A stretch of 64,000 nucleotides of DNA from Astrocystis sublimbata (Eukaryota > Ascomycota > Sordariomycetes > Xylariales > Xylariaceae): assembly GCA_022453515.1 (NCBI GenBank), contig JAJNNY010000102.1, positions 1 through 64,000 on the forward strand. The letters are read 5' to 3'. Under the pieces are notes generated by a model. It searched no databases. It worked only from the letters and a program-made list of their open reading frames with translations, and had not been told where the DNA came from. The position numbers and the translations under genes were made by a program. Positions 36,311 to 47,508 of this stretch are shown piece by piece (the first letter of the stretch is position 1; every line of letters starts with the position of its first letter).

Positions 36311-38277
36311 AGCAGAATTCATATTCGTATGATTTTCGTGGGCTTATTTGCCTGGTCTTCGCGGAGATGGACGCAGGGTATCAGATGCACCTACATCTCA
36401 TGAGAACATCTGTTATAACGTAAATATTCCTAAATAGTTAGTACGTAGTGTTTTAAGCCGGCTAAAGCAAGATGTCAAGATTTAACTGCCGCGCTTTAGT
36501 TCTTGTCCTTTCATTGATGATGTTAATCATGTTCCTAAGGCGGACCCTGTGATATATTTTAGATCTTAAATTCTTCCTTTAATAGGCAGCGCAAGGTATA
36601 GTATATTCTTGAAATAGCAGCAATCCCTCCCGCTTGCAAAGCAATGCCACGCTGACTACGGAGCTTCTCCTAAAAGTCACGCATTTCTACAGTGTCAAGA
36701 TACCGATTAAACCCAAACTGCACCTCTCAAGCTTGAAACCACGCTCGTAAGCTATTGGCATTTATCATAGTCACATTTCACTCCGTGTTTAACATCACCA
36801 AAACCAAAGGTGTATTGCTGCAACATTCTGCGGCCATCCAAGGGTAATACACAATTTAAGTTTCATAGTACCTTTCGAGGAGTAAGTGCATCTCAGGGCC
36901 CATACGAGATACATCTCCAATTTTTGTCCGGACAAAATTCACATCAACTATCGCCGCATTGGGCAATAAATCGAACTCTAGGCTCAGCCCAACGAAAAAA
37001 CCTTCTTGAGCGTGATGGTAGACATGGCAGATAAAAATAAACACCATGCTCTCGCCATGCTTCTTTCGGCCTGTTCCTTTGGCTGTCCGGGAAATCTACC
37101 AAAAACCCTTCGGGGCCAAAGGTCACCTCATTAGTAAGCACCAGGAGCACCCAAGTTTGCGACTTGATAATGGGCGAACAATCATCCCGTTGTCTTTTTA
37201 TTGCACTCATACTCGGGTGCTTGTCTCATGTGAACATGAAGTTAGGAAGAATAATAAACTACTGGTACGGTTTTGAATAGAGCGTGGTCGACTTCTGTAC
37301 CACCAATACTGATGTCTTGATTTTCCTTGCTGCAATACTTATTATGACACAAAGGAATCTTCAGGGGAGTTTGCAACCAAGGAGAAAGACACTTCGAGCC
37401 GCATCACCAGATTGCTAGCGATCTGTCCTGAGTCCCCTCATTTCTGGGCACCAAAAAGTCCAAACTAGAGGTCATACTCAAGGCAAGCATCGGATGAAAG
37501 AAAAAAAACCCTGGCGAGCTACGGCTGGATGAACATTGCCGATAAGTCTCCAGTGCATATGACCTCAGACGATGCCGCTATATAGGCACACTGCTATAAA
37601 CTCCGCATCTATTGAGTCTTACACTCACATTTCCTCTATTGTGATCTCGCAAGATTCTAAATTGTGAGCTGGGAAATAGGCGACTGCGGAACAGCTTGAA
37701 GCGTGAATTCGACCGCACGCGGCCTGTACCTTGGAAATTTCGTTGGCTAGAGTTCCGGGCGCACCCGCATCAGCGACTAAATAGTCAAGTTAATGCAATG
37801 CGTCAAGTACACTCGAGGTTCAAATGGGATTGACATCGAGTGTACTGCGTACGTATAGATAAAACCATTGTGTAGAAATGGCAGAAAGAAGGTGCCAGTG
37901 TTCTTCGTGCTATTATCTCTTCTGTGGCAAACGAGACGATGTCGGCGAAACTCTGGCCGTGGGAGAGGCATTGCGTCGGTGATCGGGAGAGGACGAGGAC
38001 GTATACGAAATACCAGGTGATTGACACGGTGCAGAGAGTAAAGAAAGATTGGTAAGCTCGTGACAGACATGTTCGCATGCACGCCACGCAAAACTTTACG
38101 AACTGGACTTGTAGACCCTGCAGCACCTCGGAGAGGAAGGGTCTTTGGCTGACATCGTTGTCGCCCTCCTGCTCAGCACGAGGCTTCTGGCACGAGGTGT
38201 AAACGGAAGTCGGTACGAATTCATCTGAGCATGTTTTCTCGCCCCGAGAGGAGTAATACATTGCATGCTCTCCTGGG
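36311..38277. other. Intergenic region between TDP1 and the WOPR promoter
   Basis: About 2 kb. The only long frame is on the minus strand at 37803-38261 (152 codons, listed separately). Elsewhere I see AT-rich, unstructured sequence and no repeats. Confidence 0.4.
37803..38261 (-). CDS. Doubtful 152-codon ORF
   Basis: An uninterrupted ATG frame starts MYYSSRGEKTCSDEFVPTS and includes a Cys/aromatic-rich middle part (FCVACMRTCLSRAYQSFF). I recognise no family. It lies head-to-head with the putative WOPR promoter: the TATATAA at 38278-38284 is only about 16 bp upstream of its ATG, too close to serve it. A GTAAAG inside (after LQVQF) could be a donor of a different spliced product. Chance is a fair explanation for the frame. 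Confidence 0.2.
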   Translation of the reverse strand: MYYSSRGEKTCSDEFVPTSVYTSCQKPRAEQEGDNDVSQRPFLSEVLQGLQVQFVKFCVACMRTCLSRAYQSFFTLCTVSITWYFVYVLVLSRSPTQCLSHGQSFADIVSFATEEIIARRTLAPSFCHFYTMVLSIRTQYTRCQSHLNLECT

Positions 38278-38284
38278 TATATAA
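38278..38284 (+). promoter_or_regulatory. Putative TATA box of the WOPR gene
   Basis: TATATAA is followed about 30 bp later by TCACTCAG and a long CA/CT-rich stretch typical of fungal start regions. No ORF with coding character starts nearby on the plus strand. The next real gene is the WOPR regulator at 39621, so the box probably drives a transcript with a leader of up to 1.3 kb. A GTAAGT at 38417 and a CCCTTCAG ending at 38580 could bound a leader intron. The assignment is inferred from position. Confidence 0.45.
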
Positions 38285-39620
38285 GCCCTTCCTTTCCATT
38301 TGGTTCGTCACTCAGTATTCCCTACCACCATACGCTTCCTAACATCATACATTTCAACATCACCGCCGCCCTCACCTTCCGCACTCTGCGCCCGTGCGTG
38401 TTCAATACTCAATAAAGTAAGTAAAGACCTACCTAAGGTAGACGTGTACTTGAAGTGGCAAGCTACGTAACCTATCCCCTTCGCCCCTTGCCCTCATGAA
38501 TGCACCCTCACAACACGCACCTTCACACACACACAACACAATACACCACTCTCGACAATGCCACGCCTGCTTCCCTTCAGGTTGACGCTGACGCCAGGTA
38601 CCGACTTATCTGCCTGAGCGTCATTCAGCCCCTTCTCTTCTGGCCCTCCACCTCTTCTTGCCCACCCCTCTCCCTCTCGTCTTCAACCCAATCTCTCCCG
38701 GCTCTTCCGCCACACCTCAGCTACGTCTGTGCCCATGACCGGTCGACTAATTGAGCTCGGTTGGTAGACGAATATTTCACCGAGTCTCCGTGGGCTTGTC
38801 GAGAGGACAGCCATCTCGGCCTTGTTGCTCCAAGGATCAACCTGTCGGCAGCCAAACTTAAAATCCGTTGCAGCGAGGGCTCGCACTGCAAGCCCCCCTC
38901 TCTCGCCAGACACGACTACGGCAGTCCCTGAACTCAATCGTAAGTCTACCATCAGCGTCCCCGAATAGCTCCAGCATTCAGCCATACTCCTCCTGCTGCT
39001 GAGGCACCTCCCCCTCTCCATCCATAGAAGCCCGCCAGCTAACAGGCCCCTGAAGCAAATAAAGTTTCCTCGGTCTATCGACTACCTACCCACCGTACTC
39101 TGTATTCGGAGTGCCCAGGTCAGTACATGCAGGCGGCCCCAGCTACTCGGCTACAGAAGCCACTGGCGTTCCAGGGCCTTCCCTTATTCTCTCGAGCACT
39201 TGGAAGTAGCTTGAACCATCCCATCCTAGCAACCAGAAATCGAGACACACCACAGCCCAGTCTGCACCTTCCTGTCTTCTTGTTCCATATCGACCATGTT
39301 GCAGCGCTGACCCCCAAGCTAGACCGCTATAGATTCAGCAATCTTTTCAACCTCGAGTACCATCGCGCTACTGCCGCGGGCGTGCCTTGAGTCCCAGGAC
39401 CGAAAACAGAGTTTTCCCTTGCTCGTCATCCACCGATACTTCGAACCAGACCCCGACAACTTCGCAGGAAGACACCAACTGGGCCTTTGTTCCATCCTAT
39501 CCTGTCCCGTAAGTTACCATCTGCGTGATTTGATTGGCAGTCAGCAGGACCTATGCTCACTACTTGGACAGAGATTACATTCACCCCACAAACCACGAGT
39601 GCCTCCGACACGATAATACA

Positions 39621-40911
39621 ATGTCACATATCGCGAGCGAAGTGAGACCACCCTGCGAAGTGAGACCAAACTGCGAAGTGAGACCAACCTGCCGCGGTTT
39701 CGTCTCAAGCTCAGTCGACGCGTTGTGCTGTTTCCAAGCTGTGATCTCAGGCAGAGCCACCCATATAGCTCGAAGGCCCCAGGATAAGGAGCGGCCCAAC
39801 CTTATCAAGAGTGGTAATGTATTCATATACGAAAAGCATGCGTCGGGCATCGACCGATGGACGGACGGCAAGATATGGAGCCCTAGCCGTATCTTGGGAA
39901 ACTTCCTGTTGTATCGGGAGTTGGATGAGCCGTTCGCGCCCGGCGAGCCGAAGCGTGCCCTAAAACGAAGAAAGACGACGACGCATGGTGAAATAGAGAG
40001 GCAACCGGAGCAAGCCTTACAAGAGGCACAAGGGGCCGGATCCAGTACGATGGCACAGCTGCATCGCGAAGACACACGCCACCTGATAGGCTCCCTCGAG
40101 CAATCCTATCCGTTCAAAAAAAACGGGCTGGTGAAGAAAACGATCACCGTCTGTTACAATGGCTTGAAACACCACCTGGTGTCGTACTACACCGTGGAGG
40201 ACATGATGGAGGCACGGATTCCCTCGGTACGCGCTGATGAAGCGATCCTTGGAATGTGGCCCACCCAACAGTTGATGCGCCAGGCGGGCCTGAGGGGCCT
40301 GATAGAGGAAACCCTATACCAGGTGCTCGACGCCCCCCCGGCCCCCCCGGCCCCTGGAGGTGCCCCGAGCTATGGGATGCAACCACCGCCGCCGCCTCCA
40401 TCCGCGTCGTCGTGGCCGCCGATGCCCGGGTCCGATGTGCCACATTACGGATACCCACAGCACGGATATGCACAGCACGAATACTCACAGCACGGATACT
40501 CGCAGCCTCCGGCCCCGGCCTCTTACCAACCCCAACCCCAACTCCCATCTACCGGGCCAGAATACCAGGCCGACTACATGCAAAGCGGGCCAGAGCCCAA
40601 CTACGGTCATGTCGACCAAAGTTATATGGTAGCAAGAAGTCAGGAGTTTCACTACGTGCCGCAGCATCCAGCCGTGCATGGTAGCGGAATGGGGTTCTTC
40701 AATTATACGCCAAATATGCCTCACCAGTCGCAATATCTAGCAATGGAGAATGGGAGCCGCTTTTCGCCTCACAACGTGCGGGAGCCTTCGTCTACTAATG
40801 TCAACACTTATGGGGTCTCTGCTGCTGCAATTGCTGAAAACCCCCACTCGATTACACATGGGGCCGACGACGTTGATGTCATAAAACAAGAGGATTTTAA
40901 TGGCATGGACA

Positions 40912-40943
<32 letters not shown>

Positions 40944-41153
40944 AACAACAACAACAACAACAACACTAACACCATGGTGCCCCATGCCAACCACGGTGCC
41001 ATGCCCCACTTCGGGCCGAGCTATAATTATCAATCCACGTTCGACTTCGACAATAACGTCAACGGGGGCTACGATGAGCCTCCTATGCAGCCACCGCACA
41101 CGGACATTCATAGACCTGCGGGAGGCGGCAATGGCTTTTGGGGGGCCCAATAG
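39621..41153 (+). CDS. WOPR-domain (Gti1/Pac2 family) transcription regulator, Ryp1/Sge1/Wor1-like
   Basis: WOPR proteins are DNA-binding master regulators of fungal morphogenesis, conidiation and host-associated growth. The gene is intronless, 510 residues. The first WOPR half spans about residues 25-115 (RRPQDKERPNLIKSGNVFIY, SGIDRWTDGKIWSPSRILGN, YRELDEPFAPGEPKRALKRR). The second spans about 162-235 (SYPFKKNGLVKKTITV, HHLVSYYTVEDMM). The RWTDGxxWSPSRILGNF signature is nearer to the Ryp1/Sge1 class than to Pac2, although HIARRPQD departs from the usual HVPRRPHD. The tail is Pro/Gln/Tyr/His-rich with a long Asp run and then Asn. Three 18-bp repeats at 39637-39690 encode EVRPxC units just before the domain. 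An AATAAA lies at 41387. Confidence 0.92.
39637..39690 (+). repeat. 18-bp coding minisatellite, three copies
   Basis: Three head-to-tail units of GCGAAGTGAGACCAACCT type (one or two differences per unit) lie inside the WOPR gene. They translate as EVRPPC, EVRPNC and EVRPTC, so each copy adds one cysteine. Confidence 0.9.
40910..40967 (+). repeat. GAC/AAC trinucleotide run in the WOPR tail
   Basis: About ten GAC codons are followed by seven AAC codons, giving an Asp run then an Asn run in the disordered C-terminal part of the WOPR protein. Runs of this kind commonly vary in length between strains. Confidence 0.9.
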
Positions 41154-41386
41154 GCAATCGCTGCACATGTCTGTTGCCATCCCATTTTTATGAACACACG
41201 AGCATCCTTTGGTCCTCACCCATTCGCGGCTCCAATCGGGTCACTGTTTTCCTGGGGACATGATGTAGAACATATCTTTCAATTACTGTTATTTTAGGGA
41301 CAAGCAGGCATCGGCGCACCGCGTATTGCTTCCTCTAAGTATGATTACTTTGCTATAAAGTTGGGATACGAGCGTGGAGCTAAGGC

Positions 41387-41392
41387 AATAAA
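41387..41392 (+). terminator. Candidate polyadenylation signal of the WOPR gene
   Basis: A perfect AATAAA about 234 bp after the WOPR stop, in AT-rich sequence. Fungal poly(A) signals are loose, so this is a weak call. Confidence 0.35.
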
Positions 41393-41729
41393 TCAAGAGT
41401 TTTGTTATTAGTTCTATTTAGCTAAATTAATATACTACCAATAGTGTTACTACTCGTAGACTTAATCTAAATTAAGTACCTACCTGAGGAGATATATAAC
41501 TAAGTACATATAGGTAATATATACCAATTTAAGTACACTGTATTGGGGTAGTATTGCCCACACCCAACAGTGAGATGTAGGATGGAGGAATCTACCTAGG
41601 CAGAGACCTGGTCTTGGCCGTGAGGGGTCCTTATAATACACTGTGACTCGTACCTGCCCATGCAACAACACCTAAACTTAGAGGAACCTAGCCTAGTAGG
41701 TACCTAAGGTACATGCATTAGTGGACATA

Positions 41730-42852
41730 CCCTAGCGTGGGATGGGGGGATTTGGTGACGGTTACAGCAAGGGTCTCGAAACTTGGTAACCGTCCCAAAG
41801 TGAGGACTATCTAATGACCGGCCTAGACTCCGAATAATCACAGGTTCGAGACGATCCTAGATTTCTAAGACGGTCTTAGAATAAGGCGATCACAGAGGCG
41901 CAAGACTATTTCGAATCCGAGACGATCACGGATCAAGGCCGCCGGATCACGGTAACAGACCCTCGGATCACGGTAACAAGTCTGATAACCTACCTAGGTA
42001 CTTACGCCTACCTACGCCCACCTACGCCTACCAGCTAGCCTACCAGCCAGCCTACCAGTCCCTGCGAGTAGGCCAGTCCAATCCAGACGGAGGGCTCTAA
42101 TCCAGTCCTACTCTGGTACCCCCCTACTAGATCGCCAGTGGAGAGGTCTCGCGCTAAGCAAATCTAGCTAGCAGGGGCTTCACAGGGGTGTATTTTCACA
42201 AGTACCTTTATATTTTGCTTGTAGATACCAAGAAGCTAAGGCGACATAGGCATAGCTCAAAAAGCCCCATAGAATCAGTACTTGGGGGGTGGTTCTTTTA
42301 CTGGGCATGGACCATAGTAGGGGGTAGGCTCCAATCCAGTCCTAGGGGTAAGCTCCGATCCAGTCCTAGGGGGTAAAGCTCCGAGGGCTCCAATCCAGTC
42401 CTAGGGGTGCAGGCCAGCGTATGTGTGTAAGGTGTGAGAAGGAGAGGAATGGAGTCACGGCTATAGGTCTAGGTAGGTAAAAAATAGCTAAGTTCGACGA
42501 GCCTTCTGTTTCTACTGTTCTAATTCTTCGTACGTGCCTTCCGTAAATGGGCTACGCGAGCCTACCCTATAAGGGACGGTCTCTAGGGGCTATAACGGCC
42601 CTAGGGCTATAGACGATCTTGAGACTCCGTAACGGTCCTAGGGCTGTGAGGCGCCTGGCCTCGCCTAGTGACAGTTTTAGGCTTAAGATCAGTTACGTGC
42701 TAAACTATCTTGGGCTAGAAAGTGGTCCTATTAGTATAACTATCACAGAGACTGTCACGAAAATCAGAGATCGCTTTGGATTTTGGGGGACAGTCACAGC
42801 CCTCGTGACCCTTACGGTGACTGTCACCAAATACCCCCACCCCACGGTAGGG
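41730..42852. mobile_element. Decayed ~1.1-kb TA-flanked inverted-repeat element
   Basis: The left end (CCCTAGCGTGGGATGGGG...) and the reverse complement of the right end (CCCTACCGTGGGGTGGGG...) match at about 42 of the first 50 positions, including ATTTGGTGAC in full, and weaker similarity continues to about 66 bp. Both ends abut TA (41728-41729 and 42853-42854), the target duplication expected of Tc1/mariner-type elements. No transposase frame survives. The inside holds direct repeats (42323-42411) and short CGGATCACGGTAACA-type repeats (about 41943-41972). It is probably a non-autonomous or mutated copy; the superfamily is inferred from the TA. Confidence 0.7.
42323..42411 (+). repeat. ~25-bp tandem repeats inside the inverted-repeat element
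   Basis: Imperfect direct copies built on CTCCAATCCAGTCCTAGGGG, separated by GTAAG-type spacers. At least three copies are visible here, and degenerate relatives occur near 42073-42112. Confidence 0.8.
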
Positions 42853-43298
42853 TAGGTTGGTACATACTGGTACCTATGTAGGTACCTAGGTAGGTAAGCT
42901 TGGAAGCTTGGCAAGGCTGAGGACATCCAGGCCCTGGATTGAAGTTGGTTCCAACCTTGATCAACCCTACCTCCTTATGTCATTGTGCCCTCCCCCGCGC
43001 CTCGGTTGATGGATGGCCCGTCTGCCACCTTGAGGATTACCTAGATACATAGACTGTAGGTACCTATCCAGATTCCACATTGGAGCCCGGCCACTCCGCC
43101 AAGATTGGATCTAGCAGTCTCATTCTGGCTCTGGGTTACCATAGAACCGTACCAGCAACCCCGCTGTCCCGGACTGGACCCGAATCTCGCTATCAAAACC
43201 TAGGAAGTGGTTTGAACAGGCGCGCTGCGTCAACGAAACGAGGCATTGGCGTGGCTGCATTGTCACCCCCCACGCCCGTACGCCTCGCACATGCAGTC

Positions 43299-44441
43299 AT
43301 GTTGGTGGACACTCGAACCCAGACCCTGCTGCGGGGCATTCACGCTGCATTAAGGTTTCCGAACAGGCGGCCTATGGGCAGTTCTATCATGTCGAGCTCT
43401 GTGCCGTCGGTCGCGGCCAATGCCTACTCCTCTCCGAGAGTGCTCACGGCAACGTGTGTAGGGCTGGGCAGGCCCCAGACCAAGTCGACATATGGGTCAA
43501 GATGTTTCCTATGGATAGGCCCGCATGCCGCCAAAGCTAGCTGGGCAGTTAGAAGCTTTTCGAAATGCATATCTTTGAGCACGTCAAGACTCCCTCCCCA
43601 TAGCAACAGAAGGCGAGAAACGGCCCAAGGAGGCTCGCAATCGGTCGCGCAACCACCACAACCACCACAACCGCAGCAGCAGCAGCGGCAACAGCAACCC
43701 AATGGTCTTCGGAAAGTTCTGCCGTCGCTGACGCCACACGAGAATATCTATACGGTGCCGAATCTTCTGACTTTCTCGCGGCTGGCGGCCGCGCCCGTCA
43801 TTGGCTACGCCATCCTCCACGACGCTCACACCCTGGCTCTTGGCCTGTTCGCATACGCCGGCGTTTCGGACCTTCTGGACGGCTGGATAGCGCGCCGATG
43901 GAAGCTGCAGACTGTTGTCGGCAGTGTCGTCGATCCCATGGCAGACAAGATACTCATGACGGTACTGACTGTGTGTTTTGCCGTGCAGGGTGCACTCCCT
44001 GTGTGGTTAGCAACCATCATCCTCGGCCGCGACGTCGGCCTCGGAATAGCCGCCATTTACTACCGCTGGATCTCCCTGCCACTCCCCAAGACGTTCACGC
44101 GATACTGGGACTTCTCGCTACCCTCGGCCGAAGTGCGGCCCACGACCATCAGCAAGTACAACACGTTCTTGCAGCTAGGCCTCATGGGCGCCACCATGGT
44201 TGCGCCCGTCGTGACGTTAGATGTCAGCAGTGCCATATCCGCCTTCCAGTGAGTTCATTGCAAATAGCACGCTATCACTTGGTGTTCTCCGAATGACTGA
44301 TCATTTTCCCTCTCTCTTTTCTTGGGTAGATATCTAGTTGCTACCACGACGGTATGGAGCGGCTTAAGCTATGTGTATACCAAGGATGCCGTCAGAATTT
44401 TGTCCTCAGAGAAACCGGAGCAAAAGTCTAAGAACCCTTAG
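43299..44441 (+). CDS. CRD1: Cardiolipin synthase (CDP-alcohol phosphatidyltransferase)
   Basis: This mitochondrial inner-membrane enzyme makes cardiolipin from CDP-diacylglycerol and phosphatidylglycerol. Exons are 43299-44248 and 44330-44441 (81-nt intron), giving 353 residues. The family signature D-G-x2-A-R-x8-G-x3-D-x3-D is present in DGWIARRWKLQTVVGSVVDP followed by MADK, preceded by NIYTVPNLLTFSRLAAAP. Several membrane segments follow. The long Arg/Ser-rich N terminus with a Gln/Pro run fits a mitochondrial presequence. I chose the first in-frame ATG (43299); MGSSIM, 25 codons later, is an alternative. The eukaryotic Crd1-type fold separates it from PgsA. The gene converges on MTO1. 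Confidence 0.88.
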
Positions 44442-44858
44442 AACCATCTACTTGTAGTAGAGTTGACTACTGTATTCCGGCATTCTCGTTTCTTGGAATT
44501 GAAAATGAGCGATTAGATTCCAGATAAGCATTTGAGGTCCATGGCTGTTTGAATTGAATGACAAGATTGTCGCAATGCCATGTGACGATAGTTCCGACTA
44601 GGTGGGTATACTATGTCTGAGCTTTTAATATTCATCCCTTACTAGTAGCTTACCACTTAACTCCCATTTATGCAACCTCAAAATGTCCATTTTCCATGCT
44701 TTTCCTAGTAGCTCACAACAGTGCGTCAAGTCCCGGGCCTCAAGGGCCCCATGTCATCCTACAGCATACCATACATATCGTACACATTTGCACATGCATA
44801 TCTAGAATTATGACCGAAATATACTTACAGCATATGATGTGTGCACACTCTTCCGGCC
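44442..44858. other. Convergent spacer between CRD1 and MTO1
   Basis: 417 bp of AT-rich 3' flank shared by two convergent genes. I see no ORF or repeat. Confidence 0.6.
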
Positions 44859-47026
44859 TCACGCAGCATGTAAACTTGGCTTCAAGTCCAGCGTCCGTGC
44901 CTCCGCGTCAAGCGTATCGATCTCCTTGCCCAAAGGAGCGATATCTGCTGCGAGGCTATCGTCGATCTGGCGGAACTGGTGTCGCCACTTCTTGACAAAC
45001 GCTAGTAGCCTCACGCAGCCGGCAGGTGTGATGCCCTCGATGCGGCGCGCCTGACCCAGGCTTTCAGGTCGCGTGGTATTGAGTATCGTCTTCTCGACAA
45101 TGCTAAGCCCGACCACGGAGTCGTAGTCAAGAGTTGTAGGCAGCCGCAGAGCATCGTCACGCATGAACTTTGCTGCATCCGCATACTGCCTCTCCACGTA
45201 GGGTGCATAGCGGGCCTCGATGCCGACGCGGTCCTGGATCTTCTCCGAGTACTGGCTAATCTCGGGGATGTTGTCGACGAGATCGCGGATGTTGACGTGA
45301 GGGAGGCGAAGCATAGCGAGGCCGTTCCGGCCCTTGGCGTCGAGACGTACGCGGAACCCCGCCTGCGCCCATGCATGGGTGTTGAGGCTATAGGCGCCCA
45401 GGGTGGCGGACAAGGACTCGAGCTGGGTCTTGAGGTCACAGTAGGCCGACCACCGCTCGTCGGTGACCACGCCCCACCCTCGGCCTTTGCCCGTGAGTCG
45501 CAAGTCGGCATTATCGGCGCGACTGGACATGCGATATTCACTACGAGACGTAAACATGCGGTACGGCTCCGATACGCCTTTCGTAATCAAGTCGTCAATC
45601 ATGATGCCGATGTACCCATCTGCACGGGTGATGGTCACAGGGTTAAGCCCTTGCGCCGCGCGACCTGCATTGATGCCTGCAACCACACCCTGGCCGGCGG
45701 CCTCCTCATAACCCGTTGTCCCATTGATCTGCCCAGCAAGGAACAGACCGGTAATGGCCTTTGTCTCGAGCGTGGACTTCAGGCCGCGAGGGTCTATGTA
45801 GTCGTATTCGACGCCGTAGCCGGCCTGCACCATGTGTGACTTTTCAAGGCCGGGAATTGTGCGGAGAAGCTGCTCCTGCGACTCTGCAGGGATGGTCATA
45901 GAAAGGCCATTCGGGTAGATGAGATCACTGGAGAACCCTTCGGGCTCTAGCCATACGATATGTTTCTCCCTGTCTCCAAATTTGATGATTTTCGACTCAA
46001 GAGAGGGGCAATACCGGGGCCCCTTGACAGTCTCCCGGATGTGGATGGTCTGATCGAGATTTTCACGCACAATATCGTGGGATCGTGCATTCGTGTACGT
46101 GGCCCAGCAGAGGAGCTGGTCGGTAACGGAAACACGGTCGTGTAGGTAGCTGAAAGGCTCCGGTGGGTCGTCACCACGCTGGATTTCGAGCATGCTGTAG
46201 TCGATGCTGTCCTTAGCGATACGTGGCGGCGTACCGGTCTTCAAGCGCCCCAGTTGGAAGCCGGCTTCGCGCAAGGACTTGCTGAGCCCAAACGTCGCTG
46301 CCTCGCCCATGCGCCCCGATGGGTAAGCCTTCAAACCGATGTGTATTTCGCCGCCTAAAAACGTGCCCGTAGTGATGATGACCTGTGTTGTCGGCAGGAC
46401 CTCGCCTGTCTCCAGCCGCACACCCGTTATCCTGCTCTTAGGCGCACTGTTCGGATCCGCCACATGTCTGTCTGTTACGATGTCCGAAACCTTGGCGGTG
46501 ATGATTGATAGATTTGCATATGTCTCTAGCTCCTCGCGCATGTGCTTCTGGTACAGCACACGGTCAATCTGCGCACGCGGCCCCCAAACGGCGGGGCCCT
46601 TTGCCCGATTGAGGGTCTTGAACTGCACACCAGACTTGTCGACGATGCGCCCGACCACCCCGTCCAACGCGTCGATTTCTCGTAATATCGTGCCCTTGCC
46701 TATCCCGCCAAAGCTGGGATTGCAGGAGCATACGCCTAGGTTGTCCGTCGTGGGTGTCACGAGAGCCGTGCGTGCGCCAGAGCGCGCGGCGGCTGCGCAA
46801 GCCTCTGTGCCTGCATGCCCACCGCCAACAACAACAACATCAAAAGGCCTAGCATGTATGAGTCAGTCTTTTCGATTCGTAACCAGTATAGAGTGTATGC
46901 TGCCGACCTTGATCCTTCCGGGGCGACAGTGACAAGACCTCTGTGTTTCGTGGACAAGGTCCAGGGCCGTCTCCTTGCCGCTCGCGCAGATCTAGATAGG
47001 GCATGTGAATGCCATATCACCTTCAT
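44859..47026 (-). CDS. MTO1: Mitochondrial tRNA uridine-modifying enzyme, MnmG/GidA family
   Basis: This FAD protein, with its MnmE/Mss1 partner, modifies the wobble U34 of some mitochondrial tRNAs. Exons in gene order are 47026-46908 and 46848-44859 (59-nt intron), giving 702 residues. A basic presequence ([20 protein letters not shown]) is followed, across the splice, by the FAD-binding [20 protein letters not shown]. Next come the GidA signatures [14 protein letters not shown] and [12 protein letters not shown], the [20 protein letters not shown] stretch, and [20 protein letters not shown]. The helical C-terminal domain ends at 44859. The family is unmistakable. Mitochondrial location is inferred from the presequence. 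No MSS1 partner is in the window. Confidence 0.96.
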
Positions 47027-47169
47027 CTCAGCAGCGGGTTGCAGTTGGTCAGGATATGGTGAACAGAACCTCACATTCTCTTATTGTCGAGGGTTGCTGT
47101 CGCTATCAAAAGCTACTTTCTGATCAGGGGCTGGGGAGATAGATAACAACGACAGCTTTCCGTACCTTA

Positions 47170-47508
47170 GCGAGGTGGTGATCAAAAAAGAAGTTGACAC
47201 CCCTTCTTGGCAGGCCCACTATAGTGACATCTATCGCCACCTCCCTAAATATAATATAATAAATAAGAAGTAGAGTTCATAAGCAAACATAGCTACTAGA
47301 TAAAGGTCAAGTACTATTAAAATTTATAGAAATAATACTAAAAACTTTTTGGATTAATTTTATATTGGTTTCGAATAGTTATAAAAGTCGGAATAGCTTT
47401 AATAATAGCTAAGAACGAAAACTTCGGAAGAAAGTTTTCGAGATTCAGAAGTACTGATGGGGCCAGTCTGCAGATCAGGTGTCAACTTTTTTTTGATCAC
47501 CACCTCGC
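47170..47508. mobile_element. 339-bp MITE with near-perfect inverted repeats and TA duplication
   Basis: The left end GCGAGGTGGTGATCAAAAAA and the reverse complement of the right end are identical for 20 bases. They continue through an A-tract indel to GTTGACACC, giving inverted repeats of about 32 bp. Both ends abut TA (47168-47169 and 47509-47510). The interior is AT-rich with no ORF. Short size, TIRs and a TA duplication are the hallmarks of a Tc1/mariner-type MITE. The well-matched ends suggest relatively recent insertion. Confidence 0.85.

Noticed and set aside
41840..41860. GGTTCGAGACGATCC resembling a tRNA B box
   Set aside because: No A box, acceptor stem pairing or anticodon arm could be formed around it.
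46339..46932. 197-codon plus-strand frame
   Set aside because: Antisense shadow of the MTO1/MnmG gene.
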